DNA of 64,000 nt from Dichetophora obliterata (taxonomy: Eukaryota > Arthropoda > Insecta > Diptera > Sciomyzidae): assembly GCA_963920525.1 (NCBI GenBank), contig OY986435.1, positions 224,552,399 to 224,616,398 on the forward strand, read 5' to 3'. Shown here one piece after another: positions 55,372-64,000 of this stretch (the stretch's first letter is position 1; each line of letters opens with the position of its first letter). A program made the translations under genes and the position numbers. The notes beneath the pieces are model-generated. The model did not search any database. It had not been told where the DNA came from and was given only the letters and a program-made list of their open reading frames with translations.

Positions 55372-57148
55372 ACAGATTTTTGATTTTAGAAAACAAACTC
55401 AAATACTCAGCTTTAGCTTGAGCAGCAGGCATCTTTTTGTAAGAACCCAGATAATTCTGAACCTGTTGCTCAATAGATATTGGCTCAGAAGGCATAAAAT
55501 AGTCAGCAAGTTTCATAAACTCGTCGATGATTGGAGACCGCATACTTGTTGGAGTAGAGGTAGGAGCAGTATGAGCTTTTTGAGTGTAAAAGAGACTAGC
55601 GAAAGATTTATTATTTACCAATCCAGAGTTGGCAACTGCTTGCTGAACATTTTGAGAGGCATTCTGCTTCTTGTCAAGAGCTTCTTTTAAACGCTTTTTT
55701 TTGTCGGATACAAACTTTTTGAAGGCTGAGCAGCCTCTCCAGTTCGCAGGATGTCCGAATTGTTTACAGTTATTGCAGAAGGGTTTAGAATTATCGTCAA
55801 GAGAAGGAAGGCATTCCCCAGGCTCATGATCTAGCTCACATTTAACGCACGTAAATTTTCGATTACAGTTGCGCGCAATATGGCCCCAACGCTGGCATCG
55901 CCTGCACTGAATTTCTTTCGCTTTAGCTTTTGGAGTCTCCCACAAAACTGACTGGCTCAAAACGTATCTTATATGGCTAATATCACCTAATTTTTTACCT
56001 GGATTCAAGGAAACTAGAAAAAGTCCTGTTTCAATTTTATTAATCAAAGAAAATGGAGTCGAAAATTTAGAAACCCTGCTAAAGGTATTGGGAGCTAAAA
56101 CGTCAAGAGCAGACTTAATATCTGTTAAATCAGTCAAATAATAAAGACCTCGAAGTATTAGACTAACTTATCTTTGGTCTTTAGGTGTATAAGAGTGCGA
56201 GTTGATTTTTTTTTCTTTTAGTGTGGCCATCATCCAAGAATATGTTTCCATGTTTTCAAAATATAGCTTACTTTTAGATTTATTTACATTTTTAATTTTA
56301 AAAGAAACCTTTGGCTCGCGAGCTTGCAATTGTTCTACCAAATGTTTGATGTTAACATTATAAAGAATAATTGGGGGACACGCAACTTTTTTAAGTTTTG
56401 AAACCCCATTGCCAGCTGTCGAATTTTTTGGTAAGACAGTTTTATTTGATAAATTATTTTTAGTATATTCTATGTCTAAGTCGCCTAATATCGCGAATCT
56501 ATTTTCCGAACTACTTAATTGGACATCAAACCTGGTAGGTGATTTTGTTGTTTTCTTGGTGATTTGAGGCTTCCGTCTGCCATCATTGGATCTCTTCGAT
56601 CTCTTAGACGATATTGTTGTGTAGCTTTCACATGAAGAAAGTTCTGACTCCATTTGTTCATCGTAGAAGTTAAGCTGTTGCGTTCTTAACATAGCATTCG
56701 TTAAGCGAGGAACATTATCTTCAAGTTGAGTGGGGTTGCTGAACAAGGATCCAGTAGGCGTGGGTTGTGAAGATTTGCTGTGCGTTAAGTCTTGAGCATT
56801 TGGAGCACTATGAGAGTTGATCGCAGAATATATAGCATTTGCGGCGGTGTAATTGATGGTAGCATCTGTAGTAAAAATTGCAGTAGTAGAAGCAGGAGGA
56901 AAGTAGCCAGTAGAAGCATGAGATGTGTGGTAATCATGGACGTGGCCAGTAGAAGCATGAGATGTGCTATGGACGGCTGCATCCACAGGAATTTTCGCAG
57001 CAGTGGCAGCAGGACTCTGACCAGAAGGATTATGGTAATCATGAACATCAGCATTTGAACACGAAGGATTTGCGAGAGCCTTATCCGGAGGTTTTTTTTC
57101 CCAATTGGGGGATGCGCTTTGCTTCGCGCGGAAGTTTGTGAGTGGCAT
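55361..57148 (-). pseudogene. Jockey ORF1 gag-like protein, one stop codon
   Basis: A 595-codon frame broken only by TAA at 56168-56170. The N-terminal third is low-complexity (His/Ser/Thr/Ala-rich, with VHDYH repeated). The middle has ENRFAILGDLDIEY, then an RRM-like segment (IILYNVNIKHLVEQLQ, LILRGL after the stop). It is followed by three zinc knuckles: CRRCQRWGHIARNC, CVKCELDHEPGEC and CNNCKQFGHPANWRGC. The PRE_C2HC-like segment plus knuckles is the Jockey-clade gag; it binds element RNA. ORF2 starts 11 bases before its stop. Confidence 0.85.
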
Positions 57149-57339
57149 TCTTTTCGCATTTATGTGCAGTTAAATGCAACGGTGATCACAATTAAAAAAA
57201 AAAACGATAAAATTGAAATATTTTTTATTTATTTTATTTTTTTTTCAGAGGCAAGAAAATTTTCACAATTACTTTGTCGACGCTTGCTAAACCCGAAGGA
57301 AAAGCAATATAAATATCATTTTCAAACAAAAAACTACCA

Positions 57340-57440
57340 ACAATTTCGGATTTGAACCATGGTCCTCTCATGCGGCGGTCTGACATCTTACCCACTCGTC
57401 TATCGTGGTTGTTAAGCACCAATTGCTTATTTTGCATCAA
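57340..57440 (-). other. tRNA-like/SINE-like relic
   Basis: On the minus strand TAGACGAGTGGGTAAGATGT resembles an A box with D loop (GAC and GTC can pair as a D stem), and GGTTCAAATCC is an exact B box about 35 bases later. The T stem does not pair well, so this is not a working tRNA. It adjoins the 5' end of the Jockey element. Confidence 0.5.
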
Positions 57441-57460
57441 TACAAATGAAAGTAAACTTT

Positions 57461-57800
57461 CGGGAGCCCGGGTTCACTCGGACAAAAAAAATTTTTGTTG
57501 TTTTTTTAAAATCTACATTTTTTTAGAAACTGTTCTGTGTATTTAAAACTTTTTTTAATTTTTTTTTATAAATTTTCTTCATACAAAAATTTAAGAAAAG
57601 ACTTGGAGTTTTTCCATATAAATATTTTCATATAATATAATATGTAATGTGTTAGTTTTTGGGAGCCCGGGTTCGAGACCCAACTCGGACAAAAAAATTT
57701 TTTTGTGGTTTTTTTTTCAAATCTACATTTTTTTACAAACTCTTCTGTGTATTTAGGTTTTTTTGGAATTTTTTTTGTAAATTTTTTCATATTAAAGAAT
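57461..57800 (+). repeat. ~198-bp tandem duplication with tRNA-like B box
   Basis: GGGAGCCCGGGTTC starts both units (57464 and 57661). Each continues with CTCGGACAAAAAAA, T-rich sequence, AAATCTACATTTTTTTA and TTCTGTGTATTTA. The second unit has GGTTCGAGACC, an exact B-box fit, while the first lacks about nine bases there. T-rich tails and a B box suggest tandem tRNA-derived SINEs. Confidence 0.65.
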
Positions 57801-57952
57801 ATGGAAAGAATCAGAACCTCCAAAAGATAGGCCTTACAGAAGTACTCATCAATGCAGTGATCATGGCAGGTGTATAGACGCCAATAATAGCAGTGGTAGC
57901 ATGCCTTCTTTTGCGGAGCACTCGCTAAAATGCCCACTGGGTAATTTAATTA

Positions 57953-58088
57953 ATGGCTGACTTCGTAAACGCATTTATGCAATGCATCAGTGTGTCTCAT
58001 TTTGAATTGGGACGTAAATCAGCTTTGAACTAATTCAAAATAATACACACTGATGCATTGCATAAATGCGTGTACAAATTCAGCCAGT
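57953..58088. repeat. 130-bp long hairpin (inverted repeat, ~57-bp arms)
   Basis: GGCTGACTTCGTAAACGC at 57955 pairs with the reverse complement of 58028-58085 (GGCTGAATTTGTACACGC). The core, GCATTTATGCAATGCATCAG, is perfectly matched, and the loop is about 15 bases. A MITE is likeliest; the shape also resembles a hairpin RNA precursor. Confidence 0.75.
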
Positions 58089-58570
58089 GTGTGTTAAATT
58101 CACTACCACCACTTTTTATATATATATATGTATTTGTGTGGGCTAGGACTTTCAATCCCGGGATCCCGAACCAATTTCTAGCCCCGAAATCCCGGAACTC
58201 CAAACTTTAAATCCCATTCACAAAAAAAAAACATAAAAATTGTCAGCAACTATAAATGCAACTGCACTATAAACGATGTTCTTTTAATATCGAAATCACA
58301 CTGTTCTTTTTTATATCTCTATACACTGGAGCACCCACAATATATATATGAAAAACACAAATGTGTTTTTTTCGCTCCACCAGCATTTTCTAATAGAATG
58401 AAGTTGAAAAATAAAATCTGCATCAAAAGATTGGTATAGTCAGTGGAAAATAGCCATCCGGTTTTCATTTGAAACCTCGAAACAGCCTTAAAATTGGTTG
58501 AAAATAGCTCAAACAACGTTTTCCCTGTGACTTTTTTAAAGAATTCCTTTTTTTTTCTTTTCACTGACAA

Positions 58571-59722
58571 CCCAGAAAACCATATCTCGATAGTTAAATT
58601 TTACGATAGTCTATCGCTATCGTTACGATATCTTTACACAGAAATACGCGATATCGTCCCGATAAAACTGTTAACGATGGCATTTCGATATCATAACGAT
58701 ATCTATATTAACAAAATATTAATTAATTTTTCTACGAACGGACATATGTTAATTTATTCGTGCTATGCTATGGTTCCAACTGCTTCTAAAATTTAATTCT
58801 ATCAAGCAACTTTTTGTTGTTGTTATTACAGCAAACAATCTTTTAAATGCATTATTTTGATTTATCGATTATTTCGATTGTTTTGATTTGCTTGTTACAA
58901 TCAATAGTTACCAACACTATATAAATAGTTGTGCGCTTTTCAGAATTAAAAAAATGAAATAAAATTTTAAAAATAAGTACTTTTTAAATAAACTAAAATA
59001 CGAAAAAATTGAATTGAAAATAGTAAGAACTTTCATTTTAATAATTTTCATGTAATTTTTTCTTAATTGTCATCGAAAAATGTCCTTTGACAATGAATCT
59101 CAATATTAAAACTATATTTGTAATTTGTAATTTTACTATCTATGTATAGTTTGTAATTTTAAAACAATTGAATAAGAACTTTTTAAAATCAACAAAAATA
59201 CGAACTTTTAATTTTCATGGTATTTTTTCTTAATATTAATCGAAAAATGTCCTTTGTCGATAAATCTAAACATATCGCATAACAAAATTATTTTTGAAAA
59301 AATATGGTATGAAAACAATATTATAACATTTACGATATCATCTCGATATTGAAATGATGTTGATATTTCAATATCGTTACGATATCGCATTTACGATGTT
59401 TTCGATATCGTTAACGATATGTCCGTTTTTATCGAAAAAGGAACTTTCTCAATATCATAACTATATCGTCTCGTGTATCGTTATCGATAGAAATAATCAC
59501 GTAAACGATATCATATCGATATTGAAACGATGTTGATATTTCAATATCGTTACGATATCGCAATTACAATGTTTTCGATATCGTTAACGATATGTCCGTT
59601 TTTATCGAAAACAGCAATTTCTCCATATCATAACAATATTGTCTCGTGTATCGTTATTGATAGAAATAATCACCTTAATGATATCATCTCGATATCAAAA
59701 CGATATCATTTGGTTTGCTGGT
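58571..59722 (+). mobile_element. satellite-rich insertion with CCCAGAAAACC / GGTTTGCTGG ends
   Basis: The left end CCCAGAAAACCA and the right end, reverse-complemented, CCAGCAAACCA are imperfect inverted repeats. The precise position is known because the uninterrupted right arm of the host element shows the pre-insertion sequence. The interior is a tandem array with a ~173-bp period (GATGTTGATATTTCAATATC at 59356 and 59529), rich in CGATATCG and GTTAACGATAT words, plus more degraded units from 58600. No transposase. The same terminal TTTGGTTTGCTGG closes the array at 37318-37656. Confidence 0.7.
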
Positions 59723-60299
59723 AATTAAACAGGTAAGACTGTCCGAGTAATTTTATAGTGTTTTTGAAGACAAAACTAAATTTTTACTCATTTTTTATGT
59801 TCTATTTTTGTTCAAAAAATACCCAAAAATCATAGAAAAATCTGCGAGCTATCAACATTACATCATCATGAAGGGCATGTAATAAAGTCTAATAAATTTA
59901 CTACGTTTCACTATTTCTTGTTTTTGTTACTCATGAACTTATGTCTTAAATGCAAACAAACGGATTTTATTTTTGTTTCATTCAATTTAAATCTTTTAAA
60001 ATTTAACAAAGTGCTTCTCTTACTCATCTAAATCATTGGTAATGATCCATTTATATGTTGTGAGAGCGTTTGGGCTTTGTTTCAATTTAATTTTAAATTG
60101 TTTTTAAATAATGTTTTTGTTTTTTCATGGTGAATTTAAATTAAATGGGGTCGTTGGGCCCCAATTGGTCGCTAAAATGTCAAGGGAAAATAAATTGATA
60201 TTTCACCTTGTATAAATTTATTTTGACCCCTCAAGAATTTTTTAGTAAAAAAAAATATTGAAAAATATCATTCGTTTCAATACTTTTATTCAGCGAGTT

Positions 60300-60942
60300 T
60301 ATTTAAAATTTTGGTATACTTGCCAAGCGGCAGCAAAAGCACCATTTAACGATATATCGATGCTAAAAGACTTGGAAAAGTTCAAATCAATTGACGCCGA
60401 GATCGGAGACAGTGTGCAAAGAAAATGATCAATAATTTAAGGTGTTTAAACGAATCCAATATTGCGTTGGCATTTTTTGACGATTACAATAAATTAATGT
60501 TGAAACAAAAAGAAAAATGTTGGCAAATTTAAAAAGAAATGGACATCCTGACAATCCAAAAAGAGTTTTCTTAAAAGCTGATAATATTGTGACGACGGAA
60601 TTATATGACTTCGTCACTAAAAACAAATACAGCTTTTTCAATACAATTCTAAATGAAAAAATTACAAGTGTAAGCAAAAGGTTCTTAGAGGCAGATCCAT
60701 CAACATGGGAAGAAAATCATGACTACATGGCAGCAAAAACGATAGTTAAGAAATTACTGATTGTTAATTATGTAGCAGAATGTGGTGTTGCTTTAATTTC
60801 TAGGTTTAATATCATTTTAACACACCAAGAGGAACAAAAGCAGTTCATTTTGCAAGCAATGAAAAAATATTTTAAAGATATACCGACCAAAATTTTTTCG
60901 AAAACAAAATTTTTAAAGTATTTGAATTCTTCAAATGTATAA
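60300..60942 (+). pseudogene. transposon-associated protein of uncharacterised family, C-terminal half
   Basis: Three consecutive frames form one protein after two apparent one-base losses in A-runs (near 60428 and 60515). They are FNDISMLKDLEKFKSIDAEI, then LNESNIALAFFDDYNKLMLK, then 60517-60942 with ELYDFVTKNKYSFFN, AAKTIVKKLLIVNYVAECGV, ALISRFNII and THQEEQKQFILQAMKKYF. I recall the same signature (LALFDD, DFV..+..FF, VVNDxAERGVxLIxxYN..LTxxEEQxQxLLQ) from high-copy invertebrate proteins with no assigned function. Sitting between long inverted arms supports a transposon gene, perhaps part of its transposase. The N-terminal part is lost. Confidence 0.6.
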
Positions 60943-61040
60943 ATATTTTTAATAAAAACAGTAACTGTACATTTTCTTATTCCATCATACGTAATTTATG
61001 TTTTAAAAAAAATATATTAAAAAACACGAAGTTTGATTTA

Positions 61041-61214
61041 TCAGGTGAGCTCGTTAGGAACGGCTTTGACATCTTTGGAGGTCCCACAAGTGTTGTTTTC
61101 TTATGCCTCTTGAAACTCAATGAACCCTTATACATTGAGAAAGACTTGAAAGCAAGAATGTGCGTTCATAGGAAAAATCGTGGAGAGTTTACGAAGACGA
61201 AAGGGAAAGATTAA
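61041..61214 (+). other. orphan open segment inside the long-inverted-repeat element
   Basis: A 57-codon stop-free stretch, SGELVRNGFDIFGGPTSVVF and so on to a stop at 61212, is distinctly less AT-rich than its surroundings. It has no start codon before the middle and no homology I recognise. It could be an exon-like remnant of the element's gene or of captured host DNA. Confidence 0.3.
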
Positions 61215-62039
61215 ACTTGCTCTGTACTGGCAAGTTTTTGTAATAAAAAAATTCTTGATTTCAAGTCTTGCCCAATGTATAAGGGGTCAAACTATATTTA
61301 TACAAGTTGAAATATCAATTTCCTTTCCCTTGACATTTTAGCGACAAATTGGGGCCCAACGAGCCCATTTAATTGAAACAAAGCCCAAACGCTCTCAAAA
61401 CATATAAATGGATCATTACCAATGATTTAGGCGAGTAAGAGAAGCACTTTGCTAAATTTTAAAAGATTTAAATTGAATGAAACAAAAATAAATCCATTTG
61501 TTTGCATTTAAGACGTAAGTTCATGAATAAAACAAAAAAAAAAAATAGTGAAACATAGTTAATTTCTTAGACCTTTTTAGATGCCCTTCAAGATGATGTA
61601 ATGTAGATAGCACGCAGATTTTTCTATGATTTTTGGAAATTTTTTGAACAAAAATAGAACATAAAAAATGAGTAAAAAATTTAGTTTCGTCTTCAAAAAC
61701 ACCATTAAATATCACAGCTACCAAAAAGAAATTACTCCGCCAGACTTACCTGTTTAATTGTCTGTGAAAAGAAAAAAAAAATATTAAAAACTTTTACCAT
61801 TCATTAAAAAAGTTACAGGGAAAACGTTGTTTGAGCTATTTTCAAGGCTGTTTTAGCTATTTCAAGGCTATTTTAAGGCTGATTTTGAGGTTTCAAATGA
61901 AAACTGGATGGCTATTTTTCACTAACGATACCAATCTTTTGATGCAGATCTTATTTTTTCACTTCATTCTATTAGAAAATGCTAATGGAGCGAAAATAAC
62001 ACCTTTGTATTTTTGTGCGATCTACTATACAATTTGAAA

Positions 62040-64000
62040 GTCTATTTTTTAGTTTGTTTTGGTTGTGATCTTTAAAGACTCTGTGTACTAGACTGTACAA
62101 CATTGATGGAATTTAGAAAGTGGCAATAGTTTAATTACTATGCTGTTGTTTCTTATTAAAAATAAATATTTTATTCACATCATACTTTTCTAACTTAATA
62201 AATAAGATTTAAATAAGAAGTTTTGATTATTTTTTAAATTTTTAAAAAAAAATAAATATGTGATGTTTGTTTTGTTTAGCTTATTAACATTAATATTTTT
62301 ATATTTCTAATGATGTGCAGTATTATTTGATATTTTTGATTTTCATTCTAAAATTAATGTTGAACTTTTCTGAAATTTTTGACAGCGAGTGTACGTACCT
62401 TTTTGATAAATATAAGTTATAACGTTTTTAATTAAATAAATATATTATAAGAATAATTTTAACATTAAAAAATTTAACACATATCTTTAATTAAGGACCG
62501 TTTAGGTTATGATTTTTATTAGAAAAATCATCATACCATAAACGTTATTTTCTTATTTATTTTTTTTTTTCTACTGACAAAGTGCTGACAAAGTGGTTCA
62601 GAATTCGACTTTATCATCCAATTATTGTTGAATTTTGTTCCTTATATTTTTCTTTGTACATCATAACTGCTTTATTACCCTTATAATTTTAATTAAATTA
62701 GTCATTGTGATTTCGTATTGTATTTGTCTTATAAACTTTAAAACACTTTTGAGTGTTTTTGATACCCTTCGTTAGTGAAAGCCCTAGTGTGGATTCGCAT
62801 TTCTGGAAAAGGTCATAAACATAAACTAAAATAAAAATAACACGATGGTGATGATGATCACCAACACCATCACCATCACAATCAAAAAACCTAACAACAA
62901 GCAGAAAAAAAACTATTACAAAATTCGAAATATTAAAACTAAAGTAAATATAAAGCAAATATTTAAAAATTAAAAGACTTAAAACTGAATCAATGCTTTC
63001 TATCAATGCTTTCTTTTTAAACATCGTTTTGAAAATTTAAAAAAAATCCAGAACAACACAAATATTTTTAATTTTAAATCTTATGTTTATACAAAAAAAA
63101 AATAAAATTAAGATAAAACCAAAAATAATTCCTTAATAAAATACTTTTTAATTTAATTTATTAATTCGACTTAAGATGTATTCATATTCATATTATCAAA
63201 AAATACTTAAAAAGTCATGTATTTAATTCAAACTTTTTAATAAAAAAAAAAACAAATAAAATCGAAGAACCCATAAAAATTATTCTGTTTATTTTGTAAA
63301 ATTTAATAAAATCTTTTTGCTAGTGTAGATGTATTTGTTAGAGTTAAAGAAGTAAAAAAAATTAAGATATAGTATTTGGTTAGATCATTAAGATTTTTTG
63401 GTAAAAAAGTCGACTTAGAAATTAAATAACAAATATTTTTCTTCCTGAATTATTACACAGTGTGCCAAAATCAACAAAAAAAAAAAAAAAAACTCAACCA
63501 AACTTTATATAAATTCTAAAAGATGGACGTGTTGAAAGTCCATCGCACCTGACTTGTCAATTTCGTCACAATTTTTTTCAATTTATTTTTTAAGAGTTTG
63601 ATTTTTTTTTGTGCCAACATTCGTTGAATGTATACAGCCATTTGCTTTGTAGGAAACGAATAAAAAAATCCATTTAAGTTCTCGTAAAGTTTTACGTAAA
63701 ATAAGGCTATGTAAAAGAAATCCGATAAAATACAAAGTAAAGCGTGTAGCGAAGCAAATTCTTGTAATTTTCCTTAACTTAAAAAAAAATTGTGTTTCTA
63801 TACATTCTAAGTAAATAATATTCCAATAATGACATTTATTTTTTTACAAAAATTAATTGCACGTAAAAATACCTTTTATTAAACTAAAGAACATCGAAAT
63901 GGGTTAAAACGTAATTTTTTTTGTCAAAAACTGATTCTTATGTATATGTTTGCTACCATACAAATCATACCCATTTCGTCAAATCTTTGACAAAGTCTTA
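62040..64000. other. AT-rich intergenic DNA to window end
   Basis: No gene, element end or RNA recognised. A small CAC/GTG-rich foldback, GATGGTGATGATGATCACC, lies near 62843-62875, and an A-run at 63475-63492. Confidence 0.55.

Larger units (their letters stand above)
52440..57160 (-). mobile_element. near-full-length Jockey-clade LINE
   Basis: A minus-strand two-ORF LINE: a gag-like ORF1 (57148-55361) with zinc knuckles overlaps an endonuclease-RT ORF2 (55371-52457) by 11 bases. There is no RNase H. The presence of both ORFs with only a few lesions suggests a fairly recent, almost complete copy. The 3' end lies below 52440, where the DNA becomes AT-rich; a target duplication was not found. 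Confidence 0.85.
58345..62025. mobile_element. element with ~700-bp terminal inverted arms, invaded by an insertion
   Basis: The left arm (58345-58570 plus 59723-60231) is matched by the reverse complement of 61281-62025. Landmarks on both arms are GGAGCGAAAA, CTAATAGAATGAAGT, TTTCAAATGAAAAC, TTAAACAGGTAAG, AACTAAATTTTTTACTCATT-like, ATTGGTAATGATCCATTTAT and GTCAAGGGAAA. The left arm is split at 58570/59723 by a separate insertion. Between the arms lies a decayed gene (60300-60942) and an orphan open segment (61041-61214). Exact outer ends and a target duplication are not resolved. Arms this long with an internal gene suggest a DNA transposon or foldback element. Confidence 0.75.

Noticed and set aside
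59354..59724. Two similar 60-64-codon frames
   Set aside because: They are the same satellite unit read twice at a 173-bp period.
1..64000. CRISPR array, operon or phage-type defence system
   Set aside because: No regularly spaced direct repeats with unique spacers, no bacterial gene structure; the window is animal nuclear DNA.

Overview
This is an AT-rich, gene-poor stretch of animal nuclear DNA, almost certainly from a fly (Diptera, probably a higher fly). The evidence is the mix of transposons (Jockey-, LOA- and RTE-type non-LTR elements, Ty3/Gypsy, DD41D rosa-like mariner, several hAT families, TTA-target MITEs), short GT-AG introns, a zeste-type Myb/SANT pseudogene and a (GTCY)n repeat like dipteran mini-me/DINE-1 elements. 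I see no bacterial-style operon, rRNA, functional tRNA or CRISPR array, and no convincing host gene. Nearly everything that can be named is a transposable element or its wreckage.

Layout. 1-4.7 kb: anonymous AT-rich DNA. 4.7-8.2 kb: a decayed transposon-type protein, then a mariner pseudogene interrupted by a hAT copy and flanked by ~200-bp inverted repeats. 8.6-11.9 kb: a (GTCY)n repeat and an internally deleted Gypsy remnant. 12.6-13.1 kb: a TA-flanked MITE carrying a tRNA-like block. 14.3-17.6 kb: LOA-like LINE fragments in both orientations, one split by a second hAT copy with an 8-bp target duplication. 17.7-21.25 kb: a TIR-bounded repeat carrying the best-preserved element here, a complete hAT transposon at 17848-20743 with a three-exon, 663-codon transposase and a perfect 8-bp target duplication. 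21.6-22.5 kb: another TA-flanked TIR element. 23.57-27.17 kb: a minus-strand RTE-like LINE with a clear target duplication, then a minus-strand LOA-like LINE.

27-38 kb is mainly anonymous AT-rich DNA with dispersed repeats, a TTA-flanked MITE, a hAT end and two tandem-repeat tracts. 38.3-42.56 kb: a nearly full-length plus-strand CR1/Jockey-group LINE whose two ORFs meet at a TAATG stop-start. 42.9-44.75 kb: a ZMYM1-like hAT relic. 45.57-46.87 kb: a nearly intact rosa-like mariner. 46.95-47.44 kb: a zeste-type pseudogene. 49.34-50.21 kb: two MITEs placed back to back that share one TTA. 52.4-57.15 kb: a nearly full-length minus-strand Jockey LINE. 57.3-62.0 kb: tRNA-like repeats, a 130-bp hairpin, and a ~3.7-kb element with ~700-bp inverted arms. 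That element holds a decayed gene of an uncharacterised family, and one arm is invaded by a satellite-bearing insertion. 62-64 kb: no feature recognised.

The elements act through one another only in the selfish-DNA sense: nested insertions give relative ages (LINE or mariner first, hAT later). No cooperative multi-gene system is visible. The most interesting items are the intact hAT transposon, the long-inverted-repeat element with its unnamed gene family, and the satellite-bearing element with CCCAG/AAACC ends.
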